Below, piece by piece: positions 1 through 7,179 of a stretch of DNA of 19,001 bases. Under the pieces are notes generated by a model that had not been told where the DNA came from, did no database searches, and worked only from the letters and a program-made list of their open reading frames with translations. The first letter of the stretch is position 1. Each line of letters starts with the position of its first letter. A program made the position numbers and the translations under genes. Location: NCBI GenBank assembly GCA_030740295.1, contig JASLXP010000715.1:1-19001 (forward strand). The letters are read 5' to 3'. Source of the DNA: Planctomycetota bacterium (GTDB taxonomy: Bacteria > Planctomycetota > PUPC01 > JACPCR01).

Positions 1-2
1 GT

Positions 3-860
3 CACAGGAATAAGCGAACGTACGGTACATCCGAACTTCATCAACGATATGCACAGAGCATCTCAAGACGAGACTTCGCCGAACTTGTTGACCAGGCACG
101 AAGAGACGCCCGCAAAGAACACCGAGCCATGCAGCGCACCATCGAATGGCATCTGCCAGGCCTCGTCTGGAGCATCGACGAATCCGAACTCTGGAAAGAT
201 ACCCATGGAAACAGCATCAAAATGCTCACCGTTCAAGACATGAGCTCAGCCTACAAATTCCAACCCCTGGTCGCGACCTCATTCCACGGCGAAGAGATCG
301 CCGGCCATCTCAAATCCCTGTTCCGCAAATACGGCCCACCCCTGTACCTCAAGCGAGACAACGGAGGCAACCTCAACCACCAGGCCGTCAACGAGACCCT
401 CTCAAACGAGCTGGTCTTGCCGCTCAACAGCCCAACCTACTACCCTCCCTACAACGGTGCCATCGAACGTGGGCAGGGAGAGATCAAGGAGGCCCTTCGG
501 GAGAAACTGAAGTATCGCCCAGCATGCCCAACTGACCACGTCGAAGCATGGGCTGCGACCGCAGCCAACGACCGGAATCACCAGGAACGCCACCGCCTAA
601 GGGGACGTAACTCATGCCAGACATTTTTTACTGATAAGGATCGAGCCAGGCATCACCGCCGGCTCAGAAAGGAGATTTATGATGCCCTGATCGAAAAACA
701 AACTATCATCCTCGCCGCCATGGAAGAGCGGAACAAGCGCGATAAGGAAACCGCCTGGCGCATCGCAGTCGAACAATGGCTGGTAAAAAACCAGCACATC
801 ACCATCACCCAAAACCAGCAACTGTCACCCCATTTACCTGTAAATCTGTCTCATAATTAG
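3..860 (+). CDS. DDE/rve-family transposase (5' end outside the window)
   Basis: Integrase-core (rve, RNase H fold) transposase, which would carry out strand transfer of an insertion element. The frame is open from base 3, so the ATG at 129 is probably internal and the gene begins left of the window. Three acidic positions fit a DDE triad: Asp in WSIDES, Asp in KRDNGG and Glu in NGAIERG. The order and surroundings are typical of IS3/IS481-like and Mu-like cores. A basic, Gln/Arg-rich tail follows. In another frame, bases 1-24 read VTGISERT, which resembles the recognition helix of a transposase HTH, so an upstream frameshift is possible. No terminal inverted repeat or target duplication can be seen because the left end is missing. 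The exact IS family is not assigned. Confidence 0.85.
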   Translation, partial: HRNKRTYGTSELHQRYAQSISRRDFAELVDQARRDARKEHRAMQRTIEWHLPGLVWSIDESELWKDTHGNSIKMLTVQDMSSAYKFQPLVATSFHGEEIAGHLKSLFRKYGPPLYLKRDNGGNLNHQAVNETLSNELVLPLNSPTYYPPYNGAIERGQGEIKEALREKLKYRPACPTDHVEAWAATAANDRNHQERHRLRGRNSCQTFFTDKDRARHHRRLRKEIYDALIEKQTIILAAMEERNKRDKETAWRIAVEQWLVKNQHITITQNQQLSPHLPVNLSHN

Positions 861-1223
861 GTTGTCTGTACAATGAACTTCGGGAGCATCCTGGCGCAAT
901 TCCTATCAATGTGGTCGTTTAAGCGAGCATTGGGGTGTGCCCCTATAAATGGGTGAGGGGCGAACTTCGATCCGTTGTCCCCTATTCTCATAAGAGCTCT
1001 CAATTGGCATCTCCTTAGCCGAATAACTCGGATCTGCTTTTACCTGTGTTGGCTGAAACCTCCCTGTATACTTAGAAGTTCTTGCGCCCGTATGTTTGAT
1101 CAAATCTCAGAGGCACCTATCCGAGACCGTGCCAGAGATACTCATATTGACTTCTTTCAGAACGCTGCTCAGGTTTCGTGTGCAGCTCTATATCCTTATT
1201 TGTGATCGGCCTAGAACCGGAAT
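861..1223. other. Gene-poor stretch between transposase and recombinase remnant
   Basis: About 360 bp with no recognisable coding sequence. The open frames here are short and match no family I know. The octamer GAACTTCG occurs twice (near 877 and 962). The right end of the transposase element should lie here, but I could not fix its boundary. Confidence 0.5.
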
Positions 1224-1508
1224 TCATTTTTGCTTTCCTTCAACCATCCGGGAAAGCCAGATGACATTCCCTTTCCAATACAGCCCCTTGGGTAGTGGCA
1301 CTTTTTCATTTGCAGATGCAGGTGAGCCAACTTGCTTGTCTTTGAGGAAATCTCGCAAGACTTTCTCAGCTTCGACGAGGCTACTGCAACCAGTTGAAAA
1401 CTGGTGCCGCTTGCCTCTGATTGTCTTGTTCACCCAGAAGACATCGCCACGTTGGTAAAGCCCTTTGGGGAGCTTTGCCCCCTCTGCGCTGTTTGAAAGC
1501 TCCTGCGT
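1224..1508 (-). pseudogene. Tyrosine recombinase (phage-type integrase) N-terminal remnant
   Basis: Open minus-strand frame of about 94 residues between stop codons. It contains two related arm-type DNA-binding motifs: LPKGLYQRGDVFWVNKTIRG, followed by a Ser-Thr-Gly and a helical EAEKVLRDFL segment, then about 59 residues further LPKGLYWKGNVIWLSRMVEG. This motif (glycine-aromatic turn, W-V-x-[KR] strand, GK/R, STG, then a helix) starts many tyrosine recombinases that bind attachment-site arms. The frame stops after GKQK, and no core-binding or catalytic R-H-R-Y domain follows in any frame I read downstream. It is therefore a truncated gene. It points away from the tRNA-Ser 3' end about 150 bp away, the usual layout for an island integrated at a tRNA. 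No ATG is evident; GTG at 1433 is internal to the first motif. Confidence 0.65.
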
Positions 1509-1577
1509 TCACCGAAGAAAAGCAGATGTGCGTCATTGAGAGACATCTTGCTACATCGAGCGTCACGAGCAGGCACT

Positions 1578-1614
1578 AAAAAAGCGCCCGCAAGCGATTG
1601 CCTGCAGACGCTTT
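1578..1614 (-). terminator. Rho-independent terminator of tRNA-Ser
   Basis: On the minus strand a GC-rich hairpin with an outer AGCG/CGCT stem and an inner GCAGGC/GCTTGC stem is followed at once by six T residues. It lies about 40 nt after the tRNA 3' end and has the right orientation to end its transcript. Confidence 0.7.
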
Positions 1615-1655
1615 AAGATGAAAAACGCTCTAACTGAAGGAGTTAGAATGAGAAT

Positions 1656-1749
1656 TGGCGGAGAGAGAGGGATTCGAACCCTCGGAGGAGGTCTGAACCC
1701 CCTCACATCATTAGCAATGATGCGCTTTCAGCCACTCAGCCATCTCTCC
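1656..1749 (-). tRNA. tRNA-Ser (anticodon GCU), CCA encoded
   Basis: Class II tRNA read on the minus strand. The acceptor stem GGAGAGA/TCTCTCC is followed by discriminator G and an encoded CCA. The D arm is GGCTGAGTGGC-like. The anticodon stem CATCA/TGATG encloses the loop TTGCTAA, giving anticodon GCU (serine AGC/AGU codons). A long variable arm is rich in G and C, as expected for serine. The T arm has the GGTTCGAATCCC loop with flanking GAGG/CCTC pairing. All arms look intact, so the gene should be functional. Serine tRNAs are common integration sites, which fits the recombinase remnant beside the 3' end. Confidence 0.95.
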
Positions 1750-1777
1750 GCACCAGTCCAGATTTTCAAGGCCGGGG

Positions 1778-1805
1778 ATGCTAGCAAAAGCACGCACCGA
1801 GTCAA
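1778..1805 (-). promoter_or_regulatory. Sigma-70-type promoter for tRNA-Ser
   Basis: On the minus strand, TTGACT (1800-1805, 5 of 6 to consensus) and TAGCAT (1778-1783, 4 of 6) are separated by 16 bp. The predicted start lies roughly 20 nt before the mature tRNA 5' end. Called from the sequence alone. Confidence 0.55.
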
Positions 1806-1861
1806 TCGGGAGCACCACGTGGGAAGACTTCCAGCCGGAGATACTGGGTTTGCCTTCCTCC

Positions 1862-1903
1862 TCGTCTTAATCTCAAACTGCTCCGGGGCAAAGATTAAGA
1901 CGA
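1862..1903. repeat. 12-bp perfect inverted repeat beside a hexamer-like repeat tract
   Basis: TCGTCTTAATCT (1862-1873) is exactly complementary to AGATTAAGACGA (1892-1903), with an 18-nt loop. The right arm runs on into degenerate GANNAA-type hexamers (GATTAA, GACGAA, GAGAAA, GATAAA) to about 1916. There is no T-run, so it is not a standard terminator. It lies between the tRNA promoter and the 3' end of the LarA-like gene and might be a transcript-end or insulating hairpin. Confidence 0.6.
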
Positions 1904-2019
1904 AGAGAAAGATAAAGCTCCAGCATTAACCTGTCCGCTTTGAGGAAACTCTGTTCTGGCCTTTCAAGCCAGCGAGTGATTATCAGCGAATCTGGATGCC
2001 TGTCCTACGGTTTCCTGCT

Positions 2020-3297
2020 TCACACAAACTGATCTTTCAATGCCCACAATCCAAGCGCCGGATTGCTGATATAGAAAACTTGCTCACCGTCGCCCATTAC
2101 ATTAAACCCATTCTTCAGCTTGTCAGGATCATATCTTTCCAACAACTGACCCAGGTCCGCGTATTTAAAATTCACACTTTCAGTCTCCGTTCTTGAAAGG
2201 TGCCCCGGCGCGTAAGTGATACTGAAGCGTCCTTCGCTGCTGCCGTGAATGAGATGGGCTGCGGCTGACCGGTTGGCCGCGAGATCGTCGTTTTGCTTCA
2301 CGGCCTCCAGAGTTTCCCGCGTGCCTCGATATCCATACTTGCGGATCAGGCGATCGATTTCACCATCTTCGCCGAATTCCCTGAGCCCGGGCGCGAGGAC
2401 GATGAGCTCACCGTCGTCAGCCATGGCCATTCGAGTGCGGTAGACGGACTTGTTGCCAAGCCATGTGCTCTTGAACTCGCCGTGATCAAGAAATACGACC
2501 ACTTTCTGCAACGGCTCATCGAGCAGATCGAGATTCACCTGTTGGCTGAGCCCGGCCGCATCATTGAAGCATTCCGTGCCCTCGCCGATGTAGAGGCCGC
2601 GGGTAACCAGATTGCCATCGTCATTATTCGAACGAACGGTCAGTGCGTAAACAATCGGCAGATCCTGTGTGAAGTTTTCTTCCGCGTAATTGAATACGGC
2701 TCGTACCGCGGTCTGGCTGCGACCCATGATGTTTTCCATTCCCACGACTGCGCCGAGGAAGTGTGTTTTGTTGATCGTGTCCTTGCCGCCGGTGCCCACG
2801 AAGATGTTCTTATTCTGGTTTGCCATGCCGATGACCTCGTGCGGCACTACCTGGCCCACTGACAGTATCAGGTCGTAGTTTCCATCAGTGAGCATGCGGT
2901 TCAGCTCAATGCTGATTGCGTAATCCACAAGCCCGCCCGAGACCTCGGAAATAAAACTGCCCGGCACTTCCCCCAGCTTGACCAGACCATTCCGCCAATC
3001 GTGAACGTGTATCGTGTCACGAGGTACCGAGCCGAACATCGTTTCGATCTGGGATTCGGTCATCGGCGAATGGGTGCCGAGCGCGGGCAGGATGTCGATT
3101 ACCGCGCTGCCGCTGAGAAGCTCAAATACGTCTTCCGCGATTTCACCTGCCCCCGAATGGAACCGCGTGAAATCAGGCGGAATGATGAGCACGCGCTTGA
3201 GGCTCCCAAGCTGCGCGAGAGCATTTTGAAGGTGGTCTTTCTGCTGTGCCCGCGAAATGACGGTTTCAGGCCTGCCGGTAGATAGGTACGTGGTCAT
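2020..3297 (-). CDS. LarA-family (DUF2088) nickel-pincer racemase/epimerase homologue
   Basis: 425-aa protein, the usual length for the lactate racemase LarA family. These enzymes interconvert stereoisomers of 2-hydroxy acids using a nickel-pincer nucleotide cofactor. Near the N-terminus it has PPDFTR (residues 40-45), matching the cofactor-binding DxTR motif, and GTHSP (His76), the counterpart of a catalytic histidine. His153, Lys163 and His179 have exactly the spacing (10 and 26 residues) of His174, Lys184 and His200 of Lactobacillus LarA, which attach and ligate the pincer. The fold should therefore be active and cytoplasmic. The substrate is unknown: the family includes malate racemase and gluconate epimerase as well as lactate racemase. 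The start codon overlaps the stop of the upstream MFS gene. The cofactor genes larB, larC and larE are not in the window. Confidence 0.85.
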   Translation of the reverse strand: MTTYLSTGRPETVISRAQQKDHLQNALAQLGSLKRVLIIPPDFTRFHSGAGEIAEDVFELLSGSAVIDILPALGTHSPMTESQIETMFGSVPRDTIHVHDWRNGLVKLGEVPGSFISEVSGGLVDYAISIELNRMLTDGNYDLILSVGQVVPHEVIGMANQNKNIFVGTGGKDTINKTHFLGAVVGMENIMGRSQTAVRAVFNYAEENFTQDLPIVYALTVRSNNDDGNLVTRGLYIGEGTECFNDAAGLSQQVNLDLLDEPLQKVVVFLDHGEFKSTWLGNKSVYRTRMAMADDGELIVLAPGLREFGEDGEIDRLIRKYGYRGTRETLEAVKQNDDLAANRSAAAHLIHGSSEGRFSITYAPGHLSRTETESVNFKYADLGQLLERYDPDKLKNGFNVMGDGEQVFYISNPALGLWALKDQFV

Positions 3298-4544
3298 TAC
3301 GTATTACTCACTATGTGATCTGCATTCATCACAGCCTTGCCACGAGACATATAAGTCAGCACGCAAATCGCGAGGAACATCATGGCGACGACGGCTGCGA
3401 TGGCCAGATAGACGTGTGCAAACGAGTAGGCTTTGATGATCCATGGCACGCCCAGCACGGCGAACGAACCGCATCCGAAAACAAAAATGAACTTTACTCC
3501 GTAGGCAGTGGTGCGGAGCCGCTCGGGCGTCAGCCGTGCAACCAGACTGTTTTCGATTGGCTGCATTCCAAGATTACAGAAGATGAAGACACCAGCCGCG
3601 GCGTAGAGAGGCGCCCCCATCAGCGAGTACATAGCGAGAGCGAAAGGTATACTGACCAAGTGGAAAACCATGTACAGAAATCGCAGGTCATAGCGGTCCG
3701 CCAGGCGGCCGCCGAGCATCTGTCCAATGCTGCCCACGAAGAAAAGCAAACCAGTGACGATGCCAAACCCGGTTTCAGAGCTTTGGCGTTCTTCGAGGTA
3801 GCCGGGCAGAGAGAGCGCGTTCGCCCGGTAACTCAATCCTCCAAGCATCATGGCCACGAGGAGCACGCAAAAGAGATCCAAACGCCCCTGTCCATGTGCC
3901 TGTGTCTCCGTGGCTTCCCTCGAAGGGCTCTCATCAATCTTCAACAGCGAAACGGGAATACCAAGCGCCAGGAGCATGAGCCCAAGGATGACGAACGATC
4001 CCCGCCACCCGTAAGGTATGGCGGTCATCTCCGTAAGGATTGGTGACAAGGCGATCCCCGCGCTGCCGCAGATGGCGTTCAAACCAAGAGAAGTTCCTCG
4101 CCTTGTCATCGTTTTCGAGAGCAGGCTCATTCCTGTTGGATGATAGATGCTTGCCATCACGCCAACGAGAGCCAGGCCGGCGGTGAGCTCAAACCTGGAT
4201 GTCGGATCTGCCAGCGCCACAAGCATCAGCGCCGGGCCAACTCCGAGGGCGCCCAGTTTGACACCCCAGTTCGCACGGAGCCTGTCGGCCAGAAGACCTA
4301 TGGGCAGTGCACAGATTCCAAACAGCAGGTAACAGAGGAACCCCCACGGGTAAATTTCCTCTTTTTTCATGCCGGTGGTCTGTGCCATGATCACCGCGGC
4401 CGTGGGAAAGACGAGCATCGCGATGTGGCAACCGAAATGGCCGACACCGGTGAGAGCAAGCGTTTTCTTTTCGTTGGAAGTCAAGTTCTGAACTGCTGAT
4501 AGACGACCGGCGGAATCGAGCGAAGTGTTTGGTTCCCGCGTCAC
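3297..4544 (-). CDS. Major facilitator superfamily transporter
   Basis: 415-aa hydrophobic protein with about 12 predicted membrane segments and MFS features. After the second helix comes a GLLADRLRANWG loop, the family's motif A (G-x-x-x-D-R). A second copy, GGRLADRYDLR, starts the other half, after helix 8. YHPTGMSLLSK resembles the helix 4 region of the fosmidomycin-resistance-like and oxalate/formate-like branches. It would move a small solute across the inner membrane. The start is GTG at 4544, since a stop codon lies just upstream in frame and no ATG fits; no clear ribosome-binding site precedes it. It shares TAATG with the LarA-like gene, so the two are probably translated together, and it may carry the hydroxy acid that the racemase acts on. 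The substrate is not identified. Confidence 0.85.
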   Translation of the reverse strand: MTREPNTSLDSAGRLSAVQNLTSNEKKTLALTGVGHFGCHIAMLVFPTAAVIMAQTTGMKKEEIYPWGFLCYLLFGICALPIGLLADRLRANWGVKLGALGVGPALMLVALADPTSRFELTAGLALVGVMASIYHPTGMSLLSKTMTRRGTSLGLNAICGSAGIALSPILTEMTAIPYGWRGSFVILGLMLLALGIPVSLLKIDESPSREATETQAHGQGRLDLFCVLLVAMMLGGLSYRANALSLPGYLEERQSSETGFGIVTGLLFFVGSIGQMLGGRLADRYDLRFLYMVFHLVSIPFALAMYSLMGAPLYAAAGVFIFCNLGMQPIENSLVARLTPERLRTTAYGVKFIFVFGCGSFAVLGVPWIIKAYSFAHVYLAIAAVVAMMFLAICVLTYMSRGKAVMNADHIVSNT

Positions 4545-4556
4545 AGGTCAACTCGA

Positions 4557-4579
4557 ATCAGAGAACCATTTTCTCTGAT
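4557..4579. promoter_or_regulatory. 9-bp perfect inverted repeat in a divergent promoter region (possible operator)
   Basis: ATCAGAGAA (4557-4565) and TTCTCTGAT (4571-4579) are perfectly complementary with a 5-bp spacer. TTCTCTG is repeated directly at 4585-4591, 14 bp on. The element lies 12 bp upstream of the MFS start, in the 94-bp gap between the divergent MFS and FKBP genes. No T-run follows, so a repressor operator or a 5' UTR hairpin is more likely than a terminator. Confidence 0.5.
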
Positions 4580-4626
4580 GTGCATTCTCTGCTAGCCTGC
4601 CACCAGATGCATATACCTTCTCCAGC

Positions 4627-4632
4627 AAGGAG
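4627..4632 (+). promoter_or_regulatory. Ribosome-binding site of the FKBP gene
   Basis: AAGGAG is placed 6 nt before the ATG at 4639. It is one of the few strong Shine-Dalgarno sequences in the window and fixes this start. Confidence 0.75.
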
Positions 4633-4638
4633 CTACTG

Positions 4639-4986
4639 ATGGATGAAATCACGACAGCAAGCGGATTAAAATACACGGACCTCGAAGAAGGCGATGGCCA
4701 GGTCGCCGCGCCGGGCAATGCGGTCTCGGTGCTGTACACGGGATGGCTTACGGACGGCAAGATGTTTGATTCCACAAGTAAGCGGGGGGATGCACCTTTC
4801 GGATTTAAGCTCGGGGCAGGGCAGGTCATCAAAGGCTGGGACGAAGGCGTCGCCGGCATGAAGATCGGCGGCAAGCGCAAGCTCACGATCCCTCCTGAGC
4901 TGGGTTACGGGGCTAGCGGCGCCGGCGGGTTGATCCCGCCGGATGCTACTTTGATTTTTGAAGTGGAACTGCTGGCACTTAAATAA
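4639..4986 (+). CDS. FKBP-type peptidyl-prolyl cis-trans isomerase
   Basis: 115-aa single-domain FKBP that catalyses cis-trans isomerisation of Xaa-Pro bonds during protein folding. It shows the family landmarks in order: SGLKYTDLEEGDG, the YTGWL strand with the DGKMFDST loop, PFGFKLGAGQVIKGWDEGV (the V-I-x-G-W-D-x-G active-site core), GGKRKLTIPPELGYG, and the C-terminal IPPDATLIFEVELL strand. There is no signal peptide or dimerisation domain, so it is the minimal cytoplasmic type. MutY follows 36 bp downstream on the same strand, so the two may be co-transcribed. The MFS gene is divergent. Confidence 0.95.
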   Translation: MDEITTASGLKYTDLEEGDGQVAAPGNAVSVLYTGWLTDGKMFDSTSKRGDAPFGFKLGAGQVIKGWDEGVAGMKIGGKRKLTIPPELGYGASGAGGLIPPDATLIFEVELLALK

Positions 4987-5022
4987 GAGGAGAACCCGGA
5001 ACCCCAGGAAAGTCTTTGGACA

Positions 5023-6126
5023 ATGCCGGTGCTCGATAACTTTGATGCCGCCAGATTCGCGCGGAGTCTTCTCAGTTGGTTCGGCACGCACAAACGCGAG
5101 CTGCCGTTTCGAAGCACCAGGGATCCCTATGCCATCTGGGTCTCGGAGGCCATGCTGCAACAGACGCAAGTCTCGACAGTGCTGCCGTACTTTGAGCGGT
5201 TCATGAAACGCTTCCCGGACCTTCGCGCTCTGGCTGAATCCGAGCTCGATGAAGTGCTCACGCTCTGGGCAGGGCTCGGTTACTATCGCAGAGCCAGGTT
5301 CCTCCATCAGGGCGCAAAGGTCATTCTGAATGACCACAATGGGATCTTTCCGGCAACGCTGGATGATGTCATTGCCCTGCCCGGTGTCGGTCGCTACACG
5401 GCCGGCGCCATTCTCAGCATCGCTTTCGATCAACCGGTACCCATTCTCGATGGCAACGTGGGGCGCGTGCTCTGCCGCGTTTTCGAGCTTGGCGGAGACC
5501 CGAAAAAAGGCCAGACAAACAGAAAGCTCTGGCAACTGTCTTCCGATCTCATACCGCCGGAAAACGCTGGTGATTTCAACCAGTCACTGATGGAACTGGG
5601 CGCGCTGGTCTGCACGCCCCGTTCGCCGGCCTGTTCCAATTGCCCGGTGCATTCTCAATGCTCTTCTCTCGCCAACGGCAGTGAAAAACGGTTTCCAGAG
5701 ATGCCGGAGCGGCAGAAGACCAGCTATGTCAAAGTCGCCACGGCCGTCGTGAAAAGGAGGGGGGCCATCTTGATCTGCAAACGCCCGTTTGAAGCAGTGA
5801 ATGGCGGCATGTGGGAGTTCCCGAGCTATGAAAAAGATAGCTCGCAGCCTTCGGACACTTTCCTGAAGAATAAGCTGCTCGAGCATCTGCGTCTTCAAGC
5901 GGAAACGAAAGAATGCCTGATGACACTCAAACACTCGATTATGAGCCGCCGATTTTCTGTGGAGGTTTTCCACTGCAGGGCCGGTGGAAAGGCCGCGTGC
6001 GACGATTACGACGACATCCGCTGGGTAAGACTTTCCAGCCTGCCCCGGTTCGCCATGGCTTCCGCTCCGAACCAGATCCGAAAGAAGCTGTTGGCATTGC
6101 ACGGCCCCGAGAAATCGCGACCATAG
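5023..6126 (+). CDS. mutY: A/G-specific adenine glycosylase MutY
   Basis: 367-aa base-excision repair enzyme that removes adenine mispaired with 8-oxoguanine. The N-terminal domain has VSEAMLQQTQV with catalytic Glu42 (E. coli Glu37), a helix-hairpin-helix motif LPGVGRYTAGAI (119-130), and Asp143 in LDGNVGR (E. coli Asp138). The four cysteines of the [4Fe-4S] cluster are Cys197, Cys204, Cys207 and Cys213 (C-x6-C-x2-C-x5-C). Each is offset by exactly five from the E. coli numbering. The C-terminal third (from about residue 235) is the NUDIX-like domain that recognises 8-oxoG, including KRPFEAVNGGMWEFP. The length matches the family and all key residues are present. A weak AGGAA lies upstream of the ATG. 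Confidence 0.97.
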   Translation: MPVLDNFDAARFARSLLSWFGTHKRELPFRSTRDPYAIWVSEAMLQQTQVSTVLPYFERFMKRFPDLRALAESELDEVLTLWAGLGYYRRARFLHQGAKVILNDHNGIFPATLDDVIALPGVGRYTAGAILSIAFDQPVPILDGNVGRVLCRVFELGGDPKKGQTNRKLWQLSSDLIPPENAGDFNQSLMELGALVCTPRSPACSNCPVHSQCSSLANGSEKRFPEMPERQKTSYVKVATAVVKRRGAILICKRPFEAVNGGMWEFPSYEKDSSQPSDTFLKNKLLEHLRLQAETKECLMTLKHSIMSRRFSVEVFHCRAGGKAACDDYDDIRWVRLSSLPRFAMASAPNQIRKKLLALHGPEKSRP

Positions 6127-6194
6127 CTGAACTGCTGCAGTCACTGCTTGAATGCCACATGTTCGAGCGAAAATCCCTTCAATGAGAACATACT

Positions 6195-7178
6195 TTGAAG
6201 CCGCGCAAGATTCCCCAACATCTTTTTGATGAGAAAGAGCTGGAAGTAATTCAGGATGTCCTGGATGTGCTCGAAGACTCTCTAAAATCCGAAAAAGTGA
6301 TCTGGGACAACCTGCGCCGCCTTTCGCGACTGGGCGAACTCGTCCGTTCATACCCTTCGTTGAATTCATCGAGCAAGTTGGGCCAGAGCCACCGCAGCCG
6401 TGATACCCTCGTCCGGCACCTCACCAAAAATCAGCCTGAATCTCCCCTGGATTTTCCACTCAAAATCCGGCTCGCACGCGATTTCATTTATGCGAAGACT
6501 CACCTTTTCCGGGCTCTTGGTATCGCGCTGGACACAGCTTCAGAGTCGCAGCAGATCGCAGATCTGAAAGACACGGTAGTCGCCGAGATCGGGCAATCGA
6601 TCTATACGCTCCTCGTGGAAGATCTTCTGAGCCAGATTATGACAGATCATGAAGCGAATGCCGCGGTCAGGGAAAGTGCGAGCTTTATGCTGATCAATTT
6701 CTGGGAGGACACGATCCAGCTTGAGATCGATGATTTCTGCCCAGTGCTGGAATCCGCATGGGAAGCGCGCAACAAGCTGGTCCTCGACTACGGCACTCTG
6801 ATGGGCAGTATGGAAATCATGCGTCTGATGGCTTCAGCGAGTGACCCGCAGTTTATGGAGCTTTTCCTCGGCGAGAGCACTACCCGGGAACGCCAGGCAT
6901 TTGAAGAATTCCTGTTCGGCCTCTCCCACGAGCAGATCAACAAACTGCGAAAAGAGATGAATCTGCGCGAACTCACCGTCGTGGACAGTGAATGGGTCAT
7001 GCAGATTCTCAAGCTTGAGCCAAACTCGCTCTTTTCCGGGGTTCTCGATCCTGAAGCTATGTTCAATTCATTTCGTGCGCGCAAACTGGCCGCGGCCTAC
7101 CGGGCGATGAGAAATTCACGCGGGCCGAAGCGGACGGCAGAATTCTTCATGATGGTGCGAATTCTGGAGAGCGGCTGA
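6195..7178 (+). CDS. Uncharacterised helical protein of 327 aa paired with a methyltransferase
   Basis: I do not recognise this protein. It is predicted to be soluble and mostly alpha-helical, rich in Glu, Leu, Arg and Ser, with no signal peptide, membrane segment, cysteine cluster or known catalytic motif. The N-terminus (EKELEVIQDVLDVLEDSLKS) looks amphipathic or coiled-coil. Long helical stretches follow, including one near residues 190-215, and the basic C-terminus ends in FMMVRILESG. The start is TTG at 6195: an in-frame TGA lies just upstream and there is no Met until well inside. Its stop is one base before the ATG of the methyltransferase, so the pair is almost certainly co-transcribed and probably works together. 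A regulatory, scaffold or specificity role for the methyltransferase is possible but unproven. Confidence 0.8.
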   Translation: MKPRKIPQHLFDEKELEVIQDVLDVLEDSLKSEKVIWDNLRRLSRLGELVRSYPSLNSSSKLGQSHRSRDTLVRHLTKNQPESPLDFPLKIRLARDFIYAKTHLFRALGIALDTASESQQIADLKDTVVAEIGQSIYTLLVEDLLSQIMTDHEANAAVRESASFMLINFWEDTIQLEIDDFCPVLESAWEARNKLVLDYGTLMGSMEIMRLMASASDPQFMELFLGESTTRERQAFEEFLFGLSHEQINKLRKEMNLRELTVVDSEWVMQILKLEPNSLFSGVLDPEAMFNSFRARKLAAAYRAMRNSRGPKRTAEFFMMVRILESG

Positions 7179-7179
7179 G

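Noticed and set aside
49..243. Open frame of 64 aa overlapping the transposase
   Set aside because: The transposase frame from base 3 covers this region and has the DDE motifs. Only the first few residues (GISERT) look like an HTH; the rest does not resemble a protein.
906..1103. Minus-strand 65-aa open frame in the gene-poor stretch
   Set aside because: No recognisable motif or continuation of the recombinase; the composition looks random.
1631..1645. TAACT/AGTTA hairpin just after the tRNA
   Set aside because: Short stem with no T-run; the GC-rich hairpin at 1578-1614 is the better terminator.
4666..5535. Minus-strand 289-aa open frame
   Set aside because: Antisense to FKBP and MutY, both well supported; no family resemblance.
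5584..6369. Minus-strand 261-aa open frame
   Set aside because: Antisense to the MutY C-terminus and the next gene; no motifs.
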